Assembly: GCA_026982335.1 (NCBI GenBank) | Contig: JALSHH010000025.1 | Span: 1 to 64,000 of the forward strand | Source of the DNA: Phycisphaerales bacterium | Lineage (GTDB): Bacteria > Planctomycetota > Phycisphaerae > Phycisphaerales > UBA1924 | DNA length: 64,000 bases | Direction of reading: 5' to 3' | Shown here: piece after piece, positions 17,008-26,012 of the stretch | Position numbering within the stretch: position 1 is the stretch's first letter | Layout: every line of letters starts with the position of its first letter | The notes under the pieces: generated by a model | The model's database searches: none | Seen by the model: only the letters and a program-made list of their open reading frames with translations | What the model was told of the DNA's origin: nothing | Translations under genes and position numbers: made by a program

Positions 17008-18711
17008 ATGGACCAAATACGCCAAGCAATGGCCAATATCCAAGAGCAGGTCGGTAAGATGACGGCTTCGCAAAAGCTTTTGCTCGCGTCGCTCACCGTC
17101 ATCGCACTCATGACCCTCTTCCTCGTTACCCAATACACTGCCAAACCTGCGCTTGTTGATCTGATGGCTGCCGATGGGCAGAACCAGACCGTTCAGGCGC
17201 TTCAAAGCGGCGGGTTCGACGCCAAGGTCGTTGATGGGCGTCTGGTGATCCCTGCAAGTCAACAGCGTTATGCCCTGTCGTACCTTGCCGAGGCGGGTCA
17301 ACTCCCCGGCGATACCACGCTGCTCTTCAACAACCTGATTGACTCTCAAGATTGGAAAGCCTCAAACGCTCAGCACCGCCAGCAGCTCCACATTGCGCTC
17401 CAGAACGAGCTCTCCCGTATTATTGCCAACTTCTCAGGGATCAGTAAGGCGAGTGTGATTCTCGATGTGCCTCAGGCCTCGGGACTCGGCAGGGCTTCAC
17501 GAATGCCGACCGCTTCGGTGACCCTTTTTACGCGGTCAGGTGGGGCGATTTCCCAGAATACTGTCGATGCGGCTGCCCGTACCGTCTCGGGCGCGGTTTC
17601 AGGATTGGTACTTGCCAATGTGCAGGTGATCGACGGCTCAACTGGGCGTGCCCGCACTGCATCGAGCGAAGACTCCCAATCTTCTTCTCAATACCTCGAG
17701 TACGCCGCCCAGGTTGAAAAACATACCAAGCAGAAAATCGAAGGGCTCTTCGGACATATCCCCGGCGTCGTCGTTTCGATTACCGCCAGAGTGGATATCA
17801 CCAAGGTGCGGTCAACCGAAAATTATTACTTGCCCAAGGGCGAAGGGACTGTCGCCGAGTTATTGACGAGTGATTCGGCCAGCGATCAAAGCACCACGCA
17901 GATCAGCCCCGGCGCCGAGCCAGGTGTCCGCTCAAATCAGGCGGTTGCGATCAATACCGGAAGCGGCGGGCCGGGCACATCGAATGTCGATGTCACTGCG
18001 GATAAGCAGTTCCAAAACGCTATCGGGCAACGCACCAAGAGCGTGGAAGATCCCCGGGGGATGCCCACGCAGCTTAGTGCTTCGGTGATCATTCCACAGG
18101 AATATATTGAAAGCATCATCAAGCGATCTCGTCCAGTTGCCGAAGGTGAAGAACCAGCGCCGATCACCAGCGATGAGGCCAAGGATTTTTTTGAATCTGA
18201 GCGAGAAATTTTTGAGCGTTTGATTCAGCCTCATTTGGTGAGCGTTGGTCCTGATGGCCAGCCGGTTCACGGTTCGCTCATGATTTCGATGGCACCGTTG
18301 GGCCTGATGGCCGGTAGCGGGGGGGCAATTCAGAATGTTGGATTCGTAGGTGCACTTGCCGGGGGGGCAAGTGGCGGGGGGTGGGGAACATCAAGCAGGT
18401 TGATTGAAACCGCACTTGTCGGAGTGCTCGCGTTGATTTCGCTGGCGATGATGATGTTGATGGTCAAGCGATCGAGTAAGAAGATCGAGTTGCCAAGTGC
18501 TCAAGAGCTTGTAGGTGTGCCTCCGCATCTCGAAGCGGTTGGTGATCTTGTCGGCGAAGCCAGCGAAGGGGAGCATGTGATGACCGGAATCGAGATTGAC
18601 GATCAGGTCATCCAAGTTCAGCAACTCCGTGATCAGGTGACTGAGTTAATTAACCAAGATCCTGCCTCGGCAGCCGGGCTTGTCGAGCGTTGGGCCGAAC
18701 CCGTCGAGTAA
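17008..18711 (+). CDS. fliF: Flagellar MS-ring protein FliF
   Basis: 567 residues from ATG at 17008, which has AGGAGG ten bases upstream (an earlier GTG at 16957 lacks this). First membrane helix LLLASLTVIALMTLFLVTQY near residue 35; ring-building YscJ-like domain with QRYALSYLAEAGQLPGD, ARVHLDVP-type motif (SKASVILDVPQAS), and SGAVSGLVLANVQVIDGSTG. A long polar region, then a second membrane helix IETALVGVLALISLAMMMLM and a cytoplasmic C-terminal tail that binds FliG (QQLRDQVTELINQDPASAAG, LVERWAEP). FliF multimerises into the MS ring, the platform for the C ring and the export gate. Runs of glycine in 430-460 are coded by G-rich tracts. Confidence 0.95.
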   Translation: MDQIRQAMANIQEQVGKMTASQKLLLASLTVIALMTLFLVTQYTAKPALVDLMAADGQNQTVQALQSGGFDAKVVDGRLVIPASQQRYALSYLAEAGQLPGDTTLLFNNLIDSQDWKASNAQHRQQLHIALQNELSRIIANFSGISKASVILDVPQASGLGRASRMPTASVTLFTRSGGAISQNTVDAAARTVSGAVSGLVLANVQVIDGSTGRARTASSEDSQSSSQYLEYAAQVEKHTKQKIEGLFGHIPGVVVSITARVDITKVRSTENYYLPKGEGTVAELLTSDSASDQSTTQISPGAEPGVRSNQAVAINTGSGGPGTSNVDVTADKQFQNAIGQRTKSVEDPRGMPTQLSASVIIPQEYIESIIKRSRPVAEGEEPAPITSDEAKDFFESEREIFERLIQPHLVSVGPDGQPVHGSLMISMAPLGLMAGSGGAIQNVGFVGALAGGASGGGWGTSSRLIETALVGVLALISLAMMMLMVKRSSKKIELPSAQELVGVPPHLEAVGDLVGEASEGEHVMTGIEIDDQVIQVQQLRDQVTELINQDPASAAGLVERWAEPVE

Positions 18712-18759
18712 CAGTGAAGTAAACGACATGGAGAGTTGAGTACACAGGCACACAAGATT

Positions 18760-19800
18760 ATGGCACGCAAACCGAACGAACCATTTCCAGAGGATATCAA
18801 AGAGCTTGATGGGATGACCAAAGCCGCGATCTTGCTGTTGGCCATTGGGTCAGATGCGGCAGCCGATGTTCTTCGCCATATGCCCGCAAGTAAAGTTGAG
18901 GAGGTGACACGCGAGCTGGCAAGTCTCGGTCGAGTGCCCGATCGTATCCAGAACGATGTGATCGAAGAGTTCTACAGCATTTCCATCGCCTCGCAGTACG
19001 CCAACGAAGGTTCGCTCTCTTATGCCAAGACCCTGTTGCTCAACTCGCTGGAACCCGGGACCGCAGAGCGGCTACTCTCACAGATCCAGACCCAAGTTCA
19101 GAAAACACCCTTTAGTTTTCTTCAACGCGCCGAGTCGGACAATTTGTTGACTTTTATCCAAGATGAACACCCTCAGACCATCGCATTGATTCTGTGCCAT
19201 CTTTCGCATCACAAGGCATCAGAGGTGCTTGCTGGGCTTGCAATGGAGAAACAACTCGAAGTCATCAAACGCATCGCCAACATGGAGCAGACAAATCCCG
19301 AGGTCATCCGCGAGGTCGAGCAAGGGCTCGAGAGTCGATTGAGCAATATGCTGATGCAGAGCATGGAGAAGGCCGGGGGTGTGCCAACGGTTTCGGAAAT
19401 CCTCAATCTTACCGATCGTGCTACCGAGAAGACGATCATGGAAGGGCTCGAATCGGACGATCCCGATCTGGTTGAAGAGATTCGCCGACTGATGTTCGTC
19501 TTCGAAGATATCAAACTCGTCAACGATAAGGGCATCCAAGCGGTACTCAAAGAGATTGAGAACGATGAGCTTTCGTTGGCACTCAAGACGGCATCGGAGC
19601 AGCTTCAGAAGAAGATATTTACCAATATGTCCGAACGGGCCGCTGCGATGGTGCAAGAGGATATGGAGTTCATGGGGCCGGTGCGCGTTTCGGATGTCGA
19701 AGCAGCTCAGCAACGCATCGTCGATATCGTACGCCGGCTGGAAGAATCTGGCGATGTGATGATCGAAGGGCGAGGGGGCGAAGGGGAAATGATCGTCTGA
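18760..19800 (+). CDS. fliG: Flagellar rotor switch protein FliG
   Basis: 346 residues from ATG at 18760. It has three armadillo-like blocks: DGMTKAAILLLAIGSDAAAD, the middle domain with FIQDEHPQTIALILCHLSHH and KASEVLAGL, and the C-terminal torque domain with EIRRLMFVFEDIKLVNDKGI, QAVLKEIENDELSLALKTAS and MSERAAAMVQEDMEFMGPVR. The charged residues of the torque helix are retained. FliG links the MS ring to the rest of the C ring and interacts with MotA. A TTG at 18736 could add eight residues but it directly abuts the purine-rich stretch. fliM, its usual partner gene, is absent from this cluster. Confidence 0.96.
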   Translation: MARKPNEPFPEDIKELDGMTKAAILLLAIGSDAAADVLRHMPASKVEEVTRELASLGRVPDRIQNDVIEEFYSISIASQYANEGSLSYAKTLLLNSLEPGTAERLLSQIQTQVQKTPFSFLQRAESDNLLTFIQDEHPQTIALILCHLSHHKASEVLAGLAMEKQLEVIKRIANMEQTNPEVIREVEQGLESRLSNMLMQSMEKAGGVPTVSEILNLTDRATEKTIMEGLESDDPDLVEEIRRLMFVFEDIKLVNDKGIQAVLKEIENDELSLALKTASEQLQKKIFTNMSERAAAMVQEDMEFMGPVRVSDVEAAQQRIVDIVRRLEESGDVMIEGRGGEGEMIV

Positions 19801-19836
19801 TCCATTTGTGGCTGAGCGAACTTTGGAGTTGGTGCA

Positions 19837-20628
19837 ATGGGATTAATCAAACGGGCAGATGTCGAGCAGTATACACATAATGCGCTTGTGCTTGATCTTC
19901 AGGATCTTGAAAAGCGTGGACAGGCGGTAATCGAGGCTGCCAATGCCCAAGCCAAAGAGATCCTTCGTGATGCATATGCTCAGCGAGATCGGCTTGTTTC
20001 AAATGCCTCCGATGATGGGCATAACCAAGGGTATAAAGAGGGATTCGAGCAAGGATTTGCAGAGGGGGTTGCCAAGGGTATCGAAGAAGCCCGGGAGAAC
20101 CAGGCCCAGTTACTCGATCAACTCTCGCAGATGTGGATTGCCCAGCTCGATGCCTTTGAGCAACAACGCGATACCATGCTCGAACAAGCCCGTACGCAGG
20201 TTGTCGAACTTGGCGCAATGATTGCCCAGCGAGTGACGCGTCGGGTCATTGAGCTCGACCCGACGGTGGTGCTCAATGAGATGCAGGCCATTCTTTCAAG
20301 TGTAACCGAATCAACCCGTCTTGTACTTGCCGTGCATCCTGATGATGTCGAACTGGCCCAAGCCCAGTTGCCCGAGATGATCGAACGGTTCGTTGCCTGT
20401 GAGCATGCTCAGGTTGTGACCGACTCTGCCCTCGAACGCGGATCGTGTGTCGCACAAACAACATCGGGAGGCATCATCGACGCATCGATCACTACCCAAC
20501 TTAACCGGATCATCAGCGCGTTGTTGCCTGAGGTTAAAGTAGCTCATGAAGCTGATCAAACGATCTCTGACCCAGCATATATCGAGCCAATGCCGATTGA
20601 AGATCTACCGAAGGATGACGCTGCGTGA
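19837..20628 (+). CDS. fliH: Flagellar export ATPase regulator FliH
   Basis: 263 residues. The central GxxxG-type helix is plain: GHNQGYKEGFEQGFAEGVAK, GIEEARENQAQLLDQL. The N-terminal part is a coiled coil (QAVIEAANAQAKEILRDAYA) and the C-terminal domain resembles the FliH/V-ATPase E-subunit fold (ELGAMIAQRVTRRVIELDPT, LVLAVHPDDVELAQAQLPEM). FliH dimers bind and restrain FliI and dock it to the C ring. The start has GGAG about eleven bases upstream, and its stop overlaps the fliI GTG by four bases. Confidence 0.88.
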   Translation: MGLIKRADVEQYTHNALVLDLQDLEKRGQAVIEAANAQAKEILRDAYAQRDRLVSNASDDGHNQGYKEGFEQGFAEGVAKGIEEARENQAQLLDQLSQMWIAQLDAFEQQRDTMLEQARTQVVELGAMIAQRVTRRVIELDPTVVLNEMQAILSSVTESTRLVLAVHPDDVELAQAQLPEMIERFVACEHAQVVTDSALERGSCVAQTTSGGIIDASITTQLNRIISALLPEVKVAHEADQTISDPAYIEPMPIEDLPKDDAA

Positions 20629-22055
20629 GTTTGTTCCTGCCCGAGTACGAGGCGCTTGATCACATCGAGCCGATGGGAATCGCTGGGCGAGTGAGTTCGG
20701 TTCGCGGACTGACAGTGCTGGCGACGGATCTGCCCGTACCGATCGGTTCGCTTGTTGAGATTGGTTCACCAACTCAGACTGGGATTAAGCACACGATCGC
20801 TGGTGAGGTGGTTGGGTTTGAAGGTGCGCACACCATCATCATGCTCTTGGCCGACACGACAGGTATCATCCCCGGCGCGGCCGTTCGGCTCAAGCAGGTC
20901 TATCAGGCGGCCCCGGTTTCGATCAAGATGCTCGGGCGGGTTATCAACGGGCTCGGGCACCCGATCGACAATCTGGGTCCGATCACGGAATCGGTGAGTC
21001 GTCCGATTCATCCCGCGCCGATCAGCCCGATGAGCCGCAAGCGAATCATCGAGCCCATGCGTACCGGGGTGCGTTCGATTGATCTGATGACGCCGGTGGG
21101 GCGCGGGCAGCGTCTGGGTATCTTCGCAGGTCCAGGGGTGGGCAAATCGACCTTGCTGGGGCAGATCGCGCGGGGGACCGATGCCGATATCAATGTCATC
21201 GCCCTGATCGGCGAACGCGGTCGCGAAGTGCTCGATTTCATCGAGCATTCGCTTGGGGAAGAGGGACTCAAACGGTCGGTGGTGATCGTGGCGACCAGTG
21301 ACGAATCGCCGTTGTTGCGGATTCGGGCAGCCAAGCTTGCCAGCACAGCAGCCGAGTATTTTCGGGATTTGGGCAACGATGTACTGCTTATGATGGACTC
21401 GGTCACCCGATTCGCCCATGCCCAGCGCCAAGTCGGGCTCAGTGTGGGCGAGCCTCCCGCGACGAAAGGCTATACCCCTTCGGTGTTCTCGATGCTGGCG
21501 ACTTTGCTCGAACGGGCGGGGAGTATTGAGTTGCCCAGTGGGCGATCAGGCTCGATCACGGGGCTCTACACGATTCTCGTCGAAGGCGACGATATGACCG
21601 AGCCAATCTCCGACGCAGCTCGGGGGATTCTCGACGGGCATATTGTGTTGAGTCGAAAACTGGCCAACAAAGGACATTTCCCAGCGATTGATGTGCTCGA
21701 TTCGGTTTCACGCGTGGCGGGCGATGTCTCCGAAAGTGGACATATTGCTGGGCGTTTGCAGATTGCCAAACTTATCGCAGCCTACCGTGAGGTCGAGGAT
21801 CTGCTGCAAATTGGAGCGTATGCCTCGGGATCGAACCCCGAAGCGGACACGGCAATCGACATGATTGATGTGATCAATGAGTTGCTCCAACAGCGGACCA
21901 ATGAACAAGCCCAGTTCCAACCCGCTTGTGATATGATGGTCAAGCTCGCGCTCCAGTCTGGGGAGATGATCCAGCAACGCCGGGCATTGGCACATCTGAA
22001 TCAACCTCAATCTCAGTCACAGGCCCAATCTCAATCCCAGCCTCAGCAGCTCTAA
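20625..22055 (+). CDS. fliI: Flagellum-specific export ATPase FliI
   Basis: 476 residues, related to F1-ATPase beta. Walker A AGPGVGKST at 168-176, Walker B region DVLLMMDSVTRFAHAQRQVG, signature LSVGEPPATKGYTPSVFSML, plus GRSGSITGLYTILVEGDDMT and VDSVSRV-type ending (DVLDSVSRVAGDV). It energises unfolding and chaperone release at the flagellar export gate. The C-terminus carries an extra glutamine/serine-rich tail (QPQSQSQAQSQSQPQQL) not usual for the family. GTG start overlaps the fliH stop (GTGA). Confidence 0.96.
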   Translation: MSLFLPEYEALDHIEPMGIAGRVSSVRGLTVLATDLPVPIGSLVEIGSPTQTGIKHTIAGEVVGFEGAHTIIMLLADTTGIIPGAAVRLKQVYQAAPVSIKMLGRVINGLGHPIDNLGPITESVSRPIHPAPISPMSRKRIIEPMRTGVRSIDLMTPVGRGQRLGIFAGPGVGKSTLLGQIARGTDADINVIALIGERGREVLDFIEHSLGEEGLKRSVVIVATSDESPLLRIRAAKLASTAAEYFRDLGNDVLLMMDSVTRFAHAQRQVGLSVGEPPATKGYTPSVFSMLATLLERAGSIELPSGRSGSITGLYTILVEGDDMTEPISDAARGILDGHIVLSRKLANKGHFPAIDVLDSVSRVAGDVSESGHIAGRLQIAKLIAAYREVEDLLQIGAYASGSNPEADTAIDMIDVINELLQQRTNEQAQFQPACDMMVKLALQSGEMIQQRRALAHLNQPQSQSQAQSQSQPQQL

Positions 22056-22072
22056 AGCCCCGGTAGGTGGAC

Positions 22073-22534
22073 ATGCCCCAATTTCGATTCAAACTCCAAC
22101 CTGTGCTCGATCAGCGTGAGCGTGAAGAGCGCGACAGGCAGCTGATCGTCGCCGAGCTCGAACGCGAGCGTTTGGCATTGGAATCGCGTATACGCATGTG
22201 TCAACAGATGATGGAGGATGAACGAGCGACACTAAGCCAAGCATTGAAGAGTGGTCAACGGGTTGATTTGCAGATGGTCAAAATGCAAGCGGGGGCATCG
22301 CTCAAGCACAATTTTGAAGCCCAGCGGACGGTGCTCGAGCTCGCTGGGGTGTTTCGCAAGATTCAGCTCGCTCGCGAGGAACTCGCCCAAGCAGCAGCTC
22401 GGCGAAAGGCTGTCGAGCTCCTTCGAGATCAACAACTCGAGGCATTCAAACACACGATCGAGCGAAAAGAATCGCACGATTTGGACGAAATGAGCGTGAT
22501 GCGCTTTGGCCGAAATGACGGGACCCAACTATGA
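22073..22534 (+). CDS. fliJ: Flagellar export protein FliJ
   Basis: 153 residues, almost wholly coiled coil: FRFKLQPVLDQREREERDRQ at the start (the F-F-LQPVLD-RE motif is characteristic), then repeated charged heptads and a C-terminal LEAFKHTIERKESHDLDEMS. FliJ is the central-stalk-like component between FliI and FlhA. Start: ATG at 22073 gives MPQFRFKL, with GGTAGG upstream; a GTG six bases earlier is possible. Position after fliI and before the MotE-like gene, with a four-base overlap, supports the call. Confidence 0.88.
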   Translation: MPQFRFKLQPVLDQREREERDRQLIVAELERERLALESRIRMCQQMMEDERATLSQALKSGQRVDLQMVKMQAGASLKHNFEAQRTVLELAGVFRKIQLAREELAQAAARRKAVELLRDQQLEAFKHTIERKESHDLDEMSVMRFGRNDGTQL

Positions 22535-23223
22535 AAAAACTCATCAAAGCACTCTTCGTTGTGGGCATCATCAATCTCTTGGCAGTCTTTGCGGGCGCCG
22601 GGTGGCTTTTTTCATCGGGACGCGTAGATAAAGCTCGTATTTTGCGTATGACCGAGCTCTTTGTTGAGCCCGTCGAAGTCGAGCAGGCCAAGCTCAAAGC
22701 AGAGCAGGCCAAAATTGAAAAGGAACTTGCAGAACAGGAGAAACCGCTCCCTGCACTTGCTTTGAATACCGAAGAACGCAACAAAGTGCGCGTCGAGATG
22801 ACCCAGATCGACCGCCAAAGGCTCGAGCGCATGAAACGCGAAGTCAAAAACCTTCAGGCAACCCTCCGTCGAGAACATCAACTCGTCGAGCAGGACCGAC
22901 TTGCTCTTGAGCAGGAAAAAGAAGCGTTCGAGCAGATGCGCCAACGACTTGCTGGGCTCGAGGGGGGCAAGCAGTTCCAGAAATCCCTCGCCTCGATCGC
23001 AGGGATGAAACCAAAGGACGCCAAAACGATCCTGAGCACCCTCCTGAATGACGAAAAAACTGAAGAGGTCATCACCTACCTGAGTTCGATGGATGATCGG
23101 GTGCGGACCGCGATCATGACCGAGTTCATCAAAGCGGGTGAGGAAGAGTTGGCAGCAAATTTGCTTGAGTCTATTCGGCTGCGTGGGATTGGAACCACGC
23201 CAGCCGATGAGACCAATCAATAA
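22531..23223 (+). CDS. MotE-like single-span coiled-coil protein
   Basis: 230 residues. One N-terminal membrane helix (LFVVGIINLLAVFAGAGWLF) is followed by a long coiled coil (about 50-140, with KAEQAKIEKELAEQEK and ATLRREHQLVEQDRLALEQE) and a C-terminal helical domain resembling MgtE N-domains: SLASIAGMKPKDAKTILSTL, LNDEKTEEVITYLSSMDDRV, IMTEFIKAGEEELAANLLES. Proteins of this build lie after fliJ in alpha-proteobacteria, Firmicutes and others (MotE, YlxF); MotE chaperones or stabilises periplasmic MotC in Sinorhizobium. A role in stator or motor assembly is therefore inferred. It overlaps fliJ by four bases and fliK by one. Confidence 0.7.
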   Translation: MKKLIKALFVVGIINLLAVFAGAGWLFSSGRVDKARILRMTELFVEPVEVEQAKLKAEQAKIEKELAEQEKPLPALALNTEERNKVRVEMTQIDRQRLERMKREVKNLQATLRREHQLVEQDRLALEQEKEAFEQMRQRLAGLEGGKQFQKSLASIAGMKPKDAKTILSTLLNDEKTEEVITYLSSMDDRVRTAIMTEFIKAGEEELAANLLESIRLRGIGTTPADETNQ

Positions 23224-24803
23224 TGCAGACCAATCCATTCAACAACACGCAATCACTCAAGAATGAACTAACGCTGAGCACGCGGTTTGTGCCGACAGAC
23301 AGCGCACCAGATGCGCGTGGTTTTGCGCAGATCATGCAGGCCTTTACACCTGATTCGGAATCCTCAGCTGCTCAGCAGATCGCCGATGGTCAAGATGCAG
23401 ACAAGGCCGAAGATAAGGCTTTCGAGCAAGTCAACTCCGCAGATGAATCGAGTGAGCCCGAATCGGTCGCAACCGATTCTTCTTCAACTTCAACTGACGA
23501 TTCGGACTCGACATCCAATGTGGATGAGCAGGGGGCGTCTCATGGGCAAGTTGATGCGGATGGATCAGCAAAGAAGATGGACCGCCCTCTCGAGCAATCA
23601 TCTGACGGGGCGATTGATGGACAGGCAGCTGCATCGGCTGCTGGTCAACTCGTTTCTGCCCATCTGCCTGGTACACCCAACGGGCCAGCTGGAGGGCAAG
23701 CTGTCCAAGCCCAAGAGGTATCCATGAGGTTGCTCAAGAACCAAAGCGAACAGGCCAAGCTGAGTATCAAAAGCCTGGTGCGCTCGCTGACTCATGCTTC
23801 GATCGCAGACGCCACCGCCATCGCGGTGGACACCAGACTCGGGCGCACCGAGCACATCGGAGTCGGCGCACAATCTGGGCAAATCGCCTCCGATCAACCC
23901 AAATCGGATCAATCCGTACCACCTCGAGCAGCGTTCTCATTGCAGGATGGGGTGGGTTCAAATCTCAATCAGCCATCGGCGGATGCATCGGGCGTTCAAC
24001 CCGGCGTGATCCGGTTTGATCCAACCACGCCAATCCTTTCAACCACACCGATCAGTCCACCGGATCATGCATCGCAGCAGGGTGGGCAGCGTGTGGATGT
24101 CGCCAGCGTGGTTTCCCAGGCGCTTTCGGGCGCGTTGCCGACTCAGCCTATTCGTGGATCAGCCAATCAGTCCGCCGGGCAGGTTTCGGGGGTCGCCAAC
24201 GGGCAGTCTTTGCAGGCGATTCGGGCGGTTTCGAGTATTGATGCAAGCCAAGGTGGGCAGGTCGGGAATCAGCAAGCCGATTCCAACCCGGGTTCGCTTA
24301 TTGAACGGATGAAGTCTTCCAAGATGCCCAGCGAGACCAAGCGAGCCGAGGTTTTGGCACAGGTTCAGCGCGGATTGGCATCGTTGCTTCGATCGGGCAA
24401 AGGGGAGATGACCCTCAAACTCACACCCGGGTATTTGGGCGAAGTCCGCATTCGCATCAATCCCAGCGGATCAGGGCTGGGCATCCGTTTCGAGACTTCA
24501 TCCAACGAAGCAACCGAGTTGCTGAGCCGAAGCATCAAGGAACTGGGATTGAGCCTGCAATCCAAGGGGATCAAGCTCGATCAGATTCAGGTTGAGCACA
24601 CTCCATCACCAAACGCATCCACCCCCGATTCCTCATCGCGCCTTGATGGGGATTCGATGCAAGGCCATGCTGATCAATCAGGCAGCGAGCATCATCCGCA
24701 TCGAGATCAAACCGAACATCCGGGGGAAGACCCCGAGGACCAAACCCAGCACAAACACCCTGAAACGATCTGGACCGAGCTTGGTCTCGATGCGATCGCA
24801 TAA
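23223..24803 (+). CDS. fliK: Flagellar hook-length control protein FliK
   Basis: 526 residues. The N-terminal 370 are a low-complexity, Ser/Gln/Asp-rich ruler without membrane segments. The conserved C-terminal switch domain spans about 380-460: LASLLRSGKGEMTLKLTPGY, LGEVRIRINPSGSGLGIRFE, then ELLSRSIKELGLSLQSKGIK. Beyond it is a His/Asp-rich tail. FliK is exported during hook growth, measures hook length and flips FlhB from rod/hook to filament substrates. Position before flgD and flgE is standard. The tail's HHPHRD and HPEDP-like residues are unusual and could bind metal, although that is only an impression. Confidence 0.88.
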   Translation: MQTNPFNNTQSLKNELTLSTRFVPTDSAPDARGFAQIMQAFTPDSESSAAQQIADGQDADKAEDKAFEQVNSADESSEPESVATDSSSTSTDDSDSTSNVDEQGASHGQVDADGSAKKMDRPLEQSSDGAIDGQAAASAAGQLVSAHLPGTPNGPAGGQAVQAQEVSMRLLKNQSEQAKLSIKSLVRSLTHASIADATAIAVDTRLGRTEHIGVGAQSGQIASDQPKSDQSVPPRAAFSLQDGVGSNLNQPSADASGVQPGVIRFDPTTPILSTTPISPPDHASQQGGQRVDVASVVSQALSGALPTQPIRGSANQSAGQVSGVANGQSLQAIRAVSSIDASQGGQVGNQQADSNPGSLIERMKSSKMPSETKRAEVLAQVQRGLASLLRSGKGEMTLKLTPGYLGEVRIRINPSGSGLGIRFETSSNEATELLSRSIKELGLSLQSKGIKLDQIQVEHTPSPNASTPDSSSRLDGDSMQGHADQSGSEHHPHRDQTEHPGEDPEDQTQHKHPETIWTELGLDAIA

Positions 24804-24823
24804 CGGCAAATAAGGACCACACC

Positions 24824-25429
24824 ATGAGCGCTATTGACTCCATCGGATCAACTTCCAATCCGAACTCTTCAACGGATGCCTTTAACTCCCTGACCAGCAG
24901 CGAGTTCCTCCAGATTATCTTTACCGAGTTGCAAAACCAAGATCCCTTGGCACCCAATGATACCCAGTCGATGCTCAATCAACTCTCGACGCTCCGGTCG
25001 ATTGAATCGGACACGCAGATGGTTTCATCGCTCCAGCAGATGGTCACACAGAGCGAGCTTGCCTCGGCTACCCAGCTCATCGGCTCGCTTGTTTCGGGGA
25101 TTACACTCGACAATCGGCGGGTTTCTGACTTGGTGATCTCCGTCTCGATGACCCCGGACGGGCCGATACTCAATATGTTTGATGGGTCTCGGATGTTCTT
25201 TCGCAATGTCGATGAAATCGTCGGGCCGATCGATGATATCAATCCGCCAGATGATGACGATGATCAGAATGATGATGATCAAGATATCGATGACGATGAC
25301 CAAGGGGATATCAACAATGATTCCACCCCGATCATTGGTACGGTGAATCCCGGTAACAGCAACGCAGATTCTGTGGACAATAACGATCGCGATGATCCTG
25401 TTCGCCCGATGGTCTCGCCTGATGTTTAG
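24824..25429 (+). CDS. flgD: Hook-assembly scaffold FlgD with an acidic C-terminal tail
   Basis: 201 residues. The N-terminal FlgD export/capping signature is clear: LTSSEFLQIIFTELQNQDPL, APNDTQSMLNQLSTLRSIES and MVTQSELASATQLIGSLVSG. The usual FlgD Ig-like and tudor domains that follow (about 130 residues) are shortened to roughly 50, and the remainder is a stretch of Asp, Asn and Gln (about 140-185, such as PPDDDDDQNDDDQDIDDDD). FlgD caps the growing hook and is discarded afterwards. AAGGA precedes the start. The acidic end looks like a calcium-responsive or very soluble tail. Confidence 0.85.
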   Translation: MSAIDSIGSTSNPNSSTDAFNSLTSSEFLQIIFTELQNQDPLAPNDTQSMLNQLSTLRSIESDTQMVSSLQQMVTQSELASATQLIGSLVSGITLDNRRVSDLVISVSMTPDGPILNMFDGSRMFFRNVDEIVGPIDDINPPDDDDDQNDDDQDIDDDDQGDINNDSTPIIGTVNPGNSNADSVDNNDRDDPVRPMVSPDV

Positions 25430-25440
25430 GTGGTGAGTGT

Positions 25441-25944
25441 ATGAAAACGATCCAAACCCAACTCCTCGAATCACTCGGGCAGGGCGTACGCCCGTTCGAT
25501 ACCGATCAGGCGCCGATCAATGACCCCAGTTCAAGCTTTGAGCGCATGCTCAGCAGCATCGGCCGCGGCACGCCCGCAACTGATCTTGGGATTCGCTTTG
25601 CACCCTCGGTCTCGGGGATGTTTGAATCCAAGGATCAGTTTGTGATTGCGCGCGGGGTGGATCGGGCAGCAGCAGCGGGGGTGGATCATGCGCTGATTCT
25701 GCATGATCAGCGGACGCTGCGCGTTGATGTGCGCAATCGTGTCGTACTTGAAATTTTCCCAATCTCAGACCAGCGTGTGATCGACGGGATCGATGGATTT
25801 GTTTCGCTTGATATGGGCAAGAAGAAGGATGATTTGAATAATTCCGACACACCCGACATATCCACCGGGGGGATATCCACTCCGGCACGCATTGTGCGAA
25901 ATGCCTCGCTGGTCCATGCCCTCGCCGGGCGTGTGCCTGATTAA
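25441..25944 (+). CDS. Flagellar operon protein (TIGR02530-like)
   Basis: 167 residues between flgD and flgE, the same place as the small 'flagellar operon protein' of Bacillus and relatives. The family core is recognisable: SFERMLSSIGRG near the start (family: xxFxxLL), then AGVDHALILHDQRTLRVDVR and NRVVLEIFPISDQRVIDGID, resembling its ALVLMDDVAFVVSVKNRTVI pattern. The protein is longer than the roughly 100-residue Bacillus form, with extra polar ends. Function is unknown; a FlgD/FlgE assembly role is inferred only from location. Confidence 0.65.
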   Translation: MKTIQTQLLESLGQGVRPFDTDQAPINDPSSSFERMLSSIGRGTPATDLGIRFAPSVSGMFESKDQFVIARGVDRAAAAGVDHALILHDQRTLRVDVRNRVVLEIFPISDQRVIDGIDGFVSLDMGKKKDDLNNSDTPDISTGGISTPARIVRNASLVHALAGRVPD

Positions 25945-26012
25945 TCTGTTCGGTATATTCTGATGACCGCGGTATGATGTTTCACGGGATCAGTCAATAG
26001 GAAGGAAACTCG

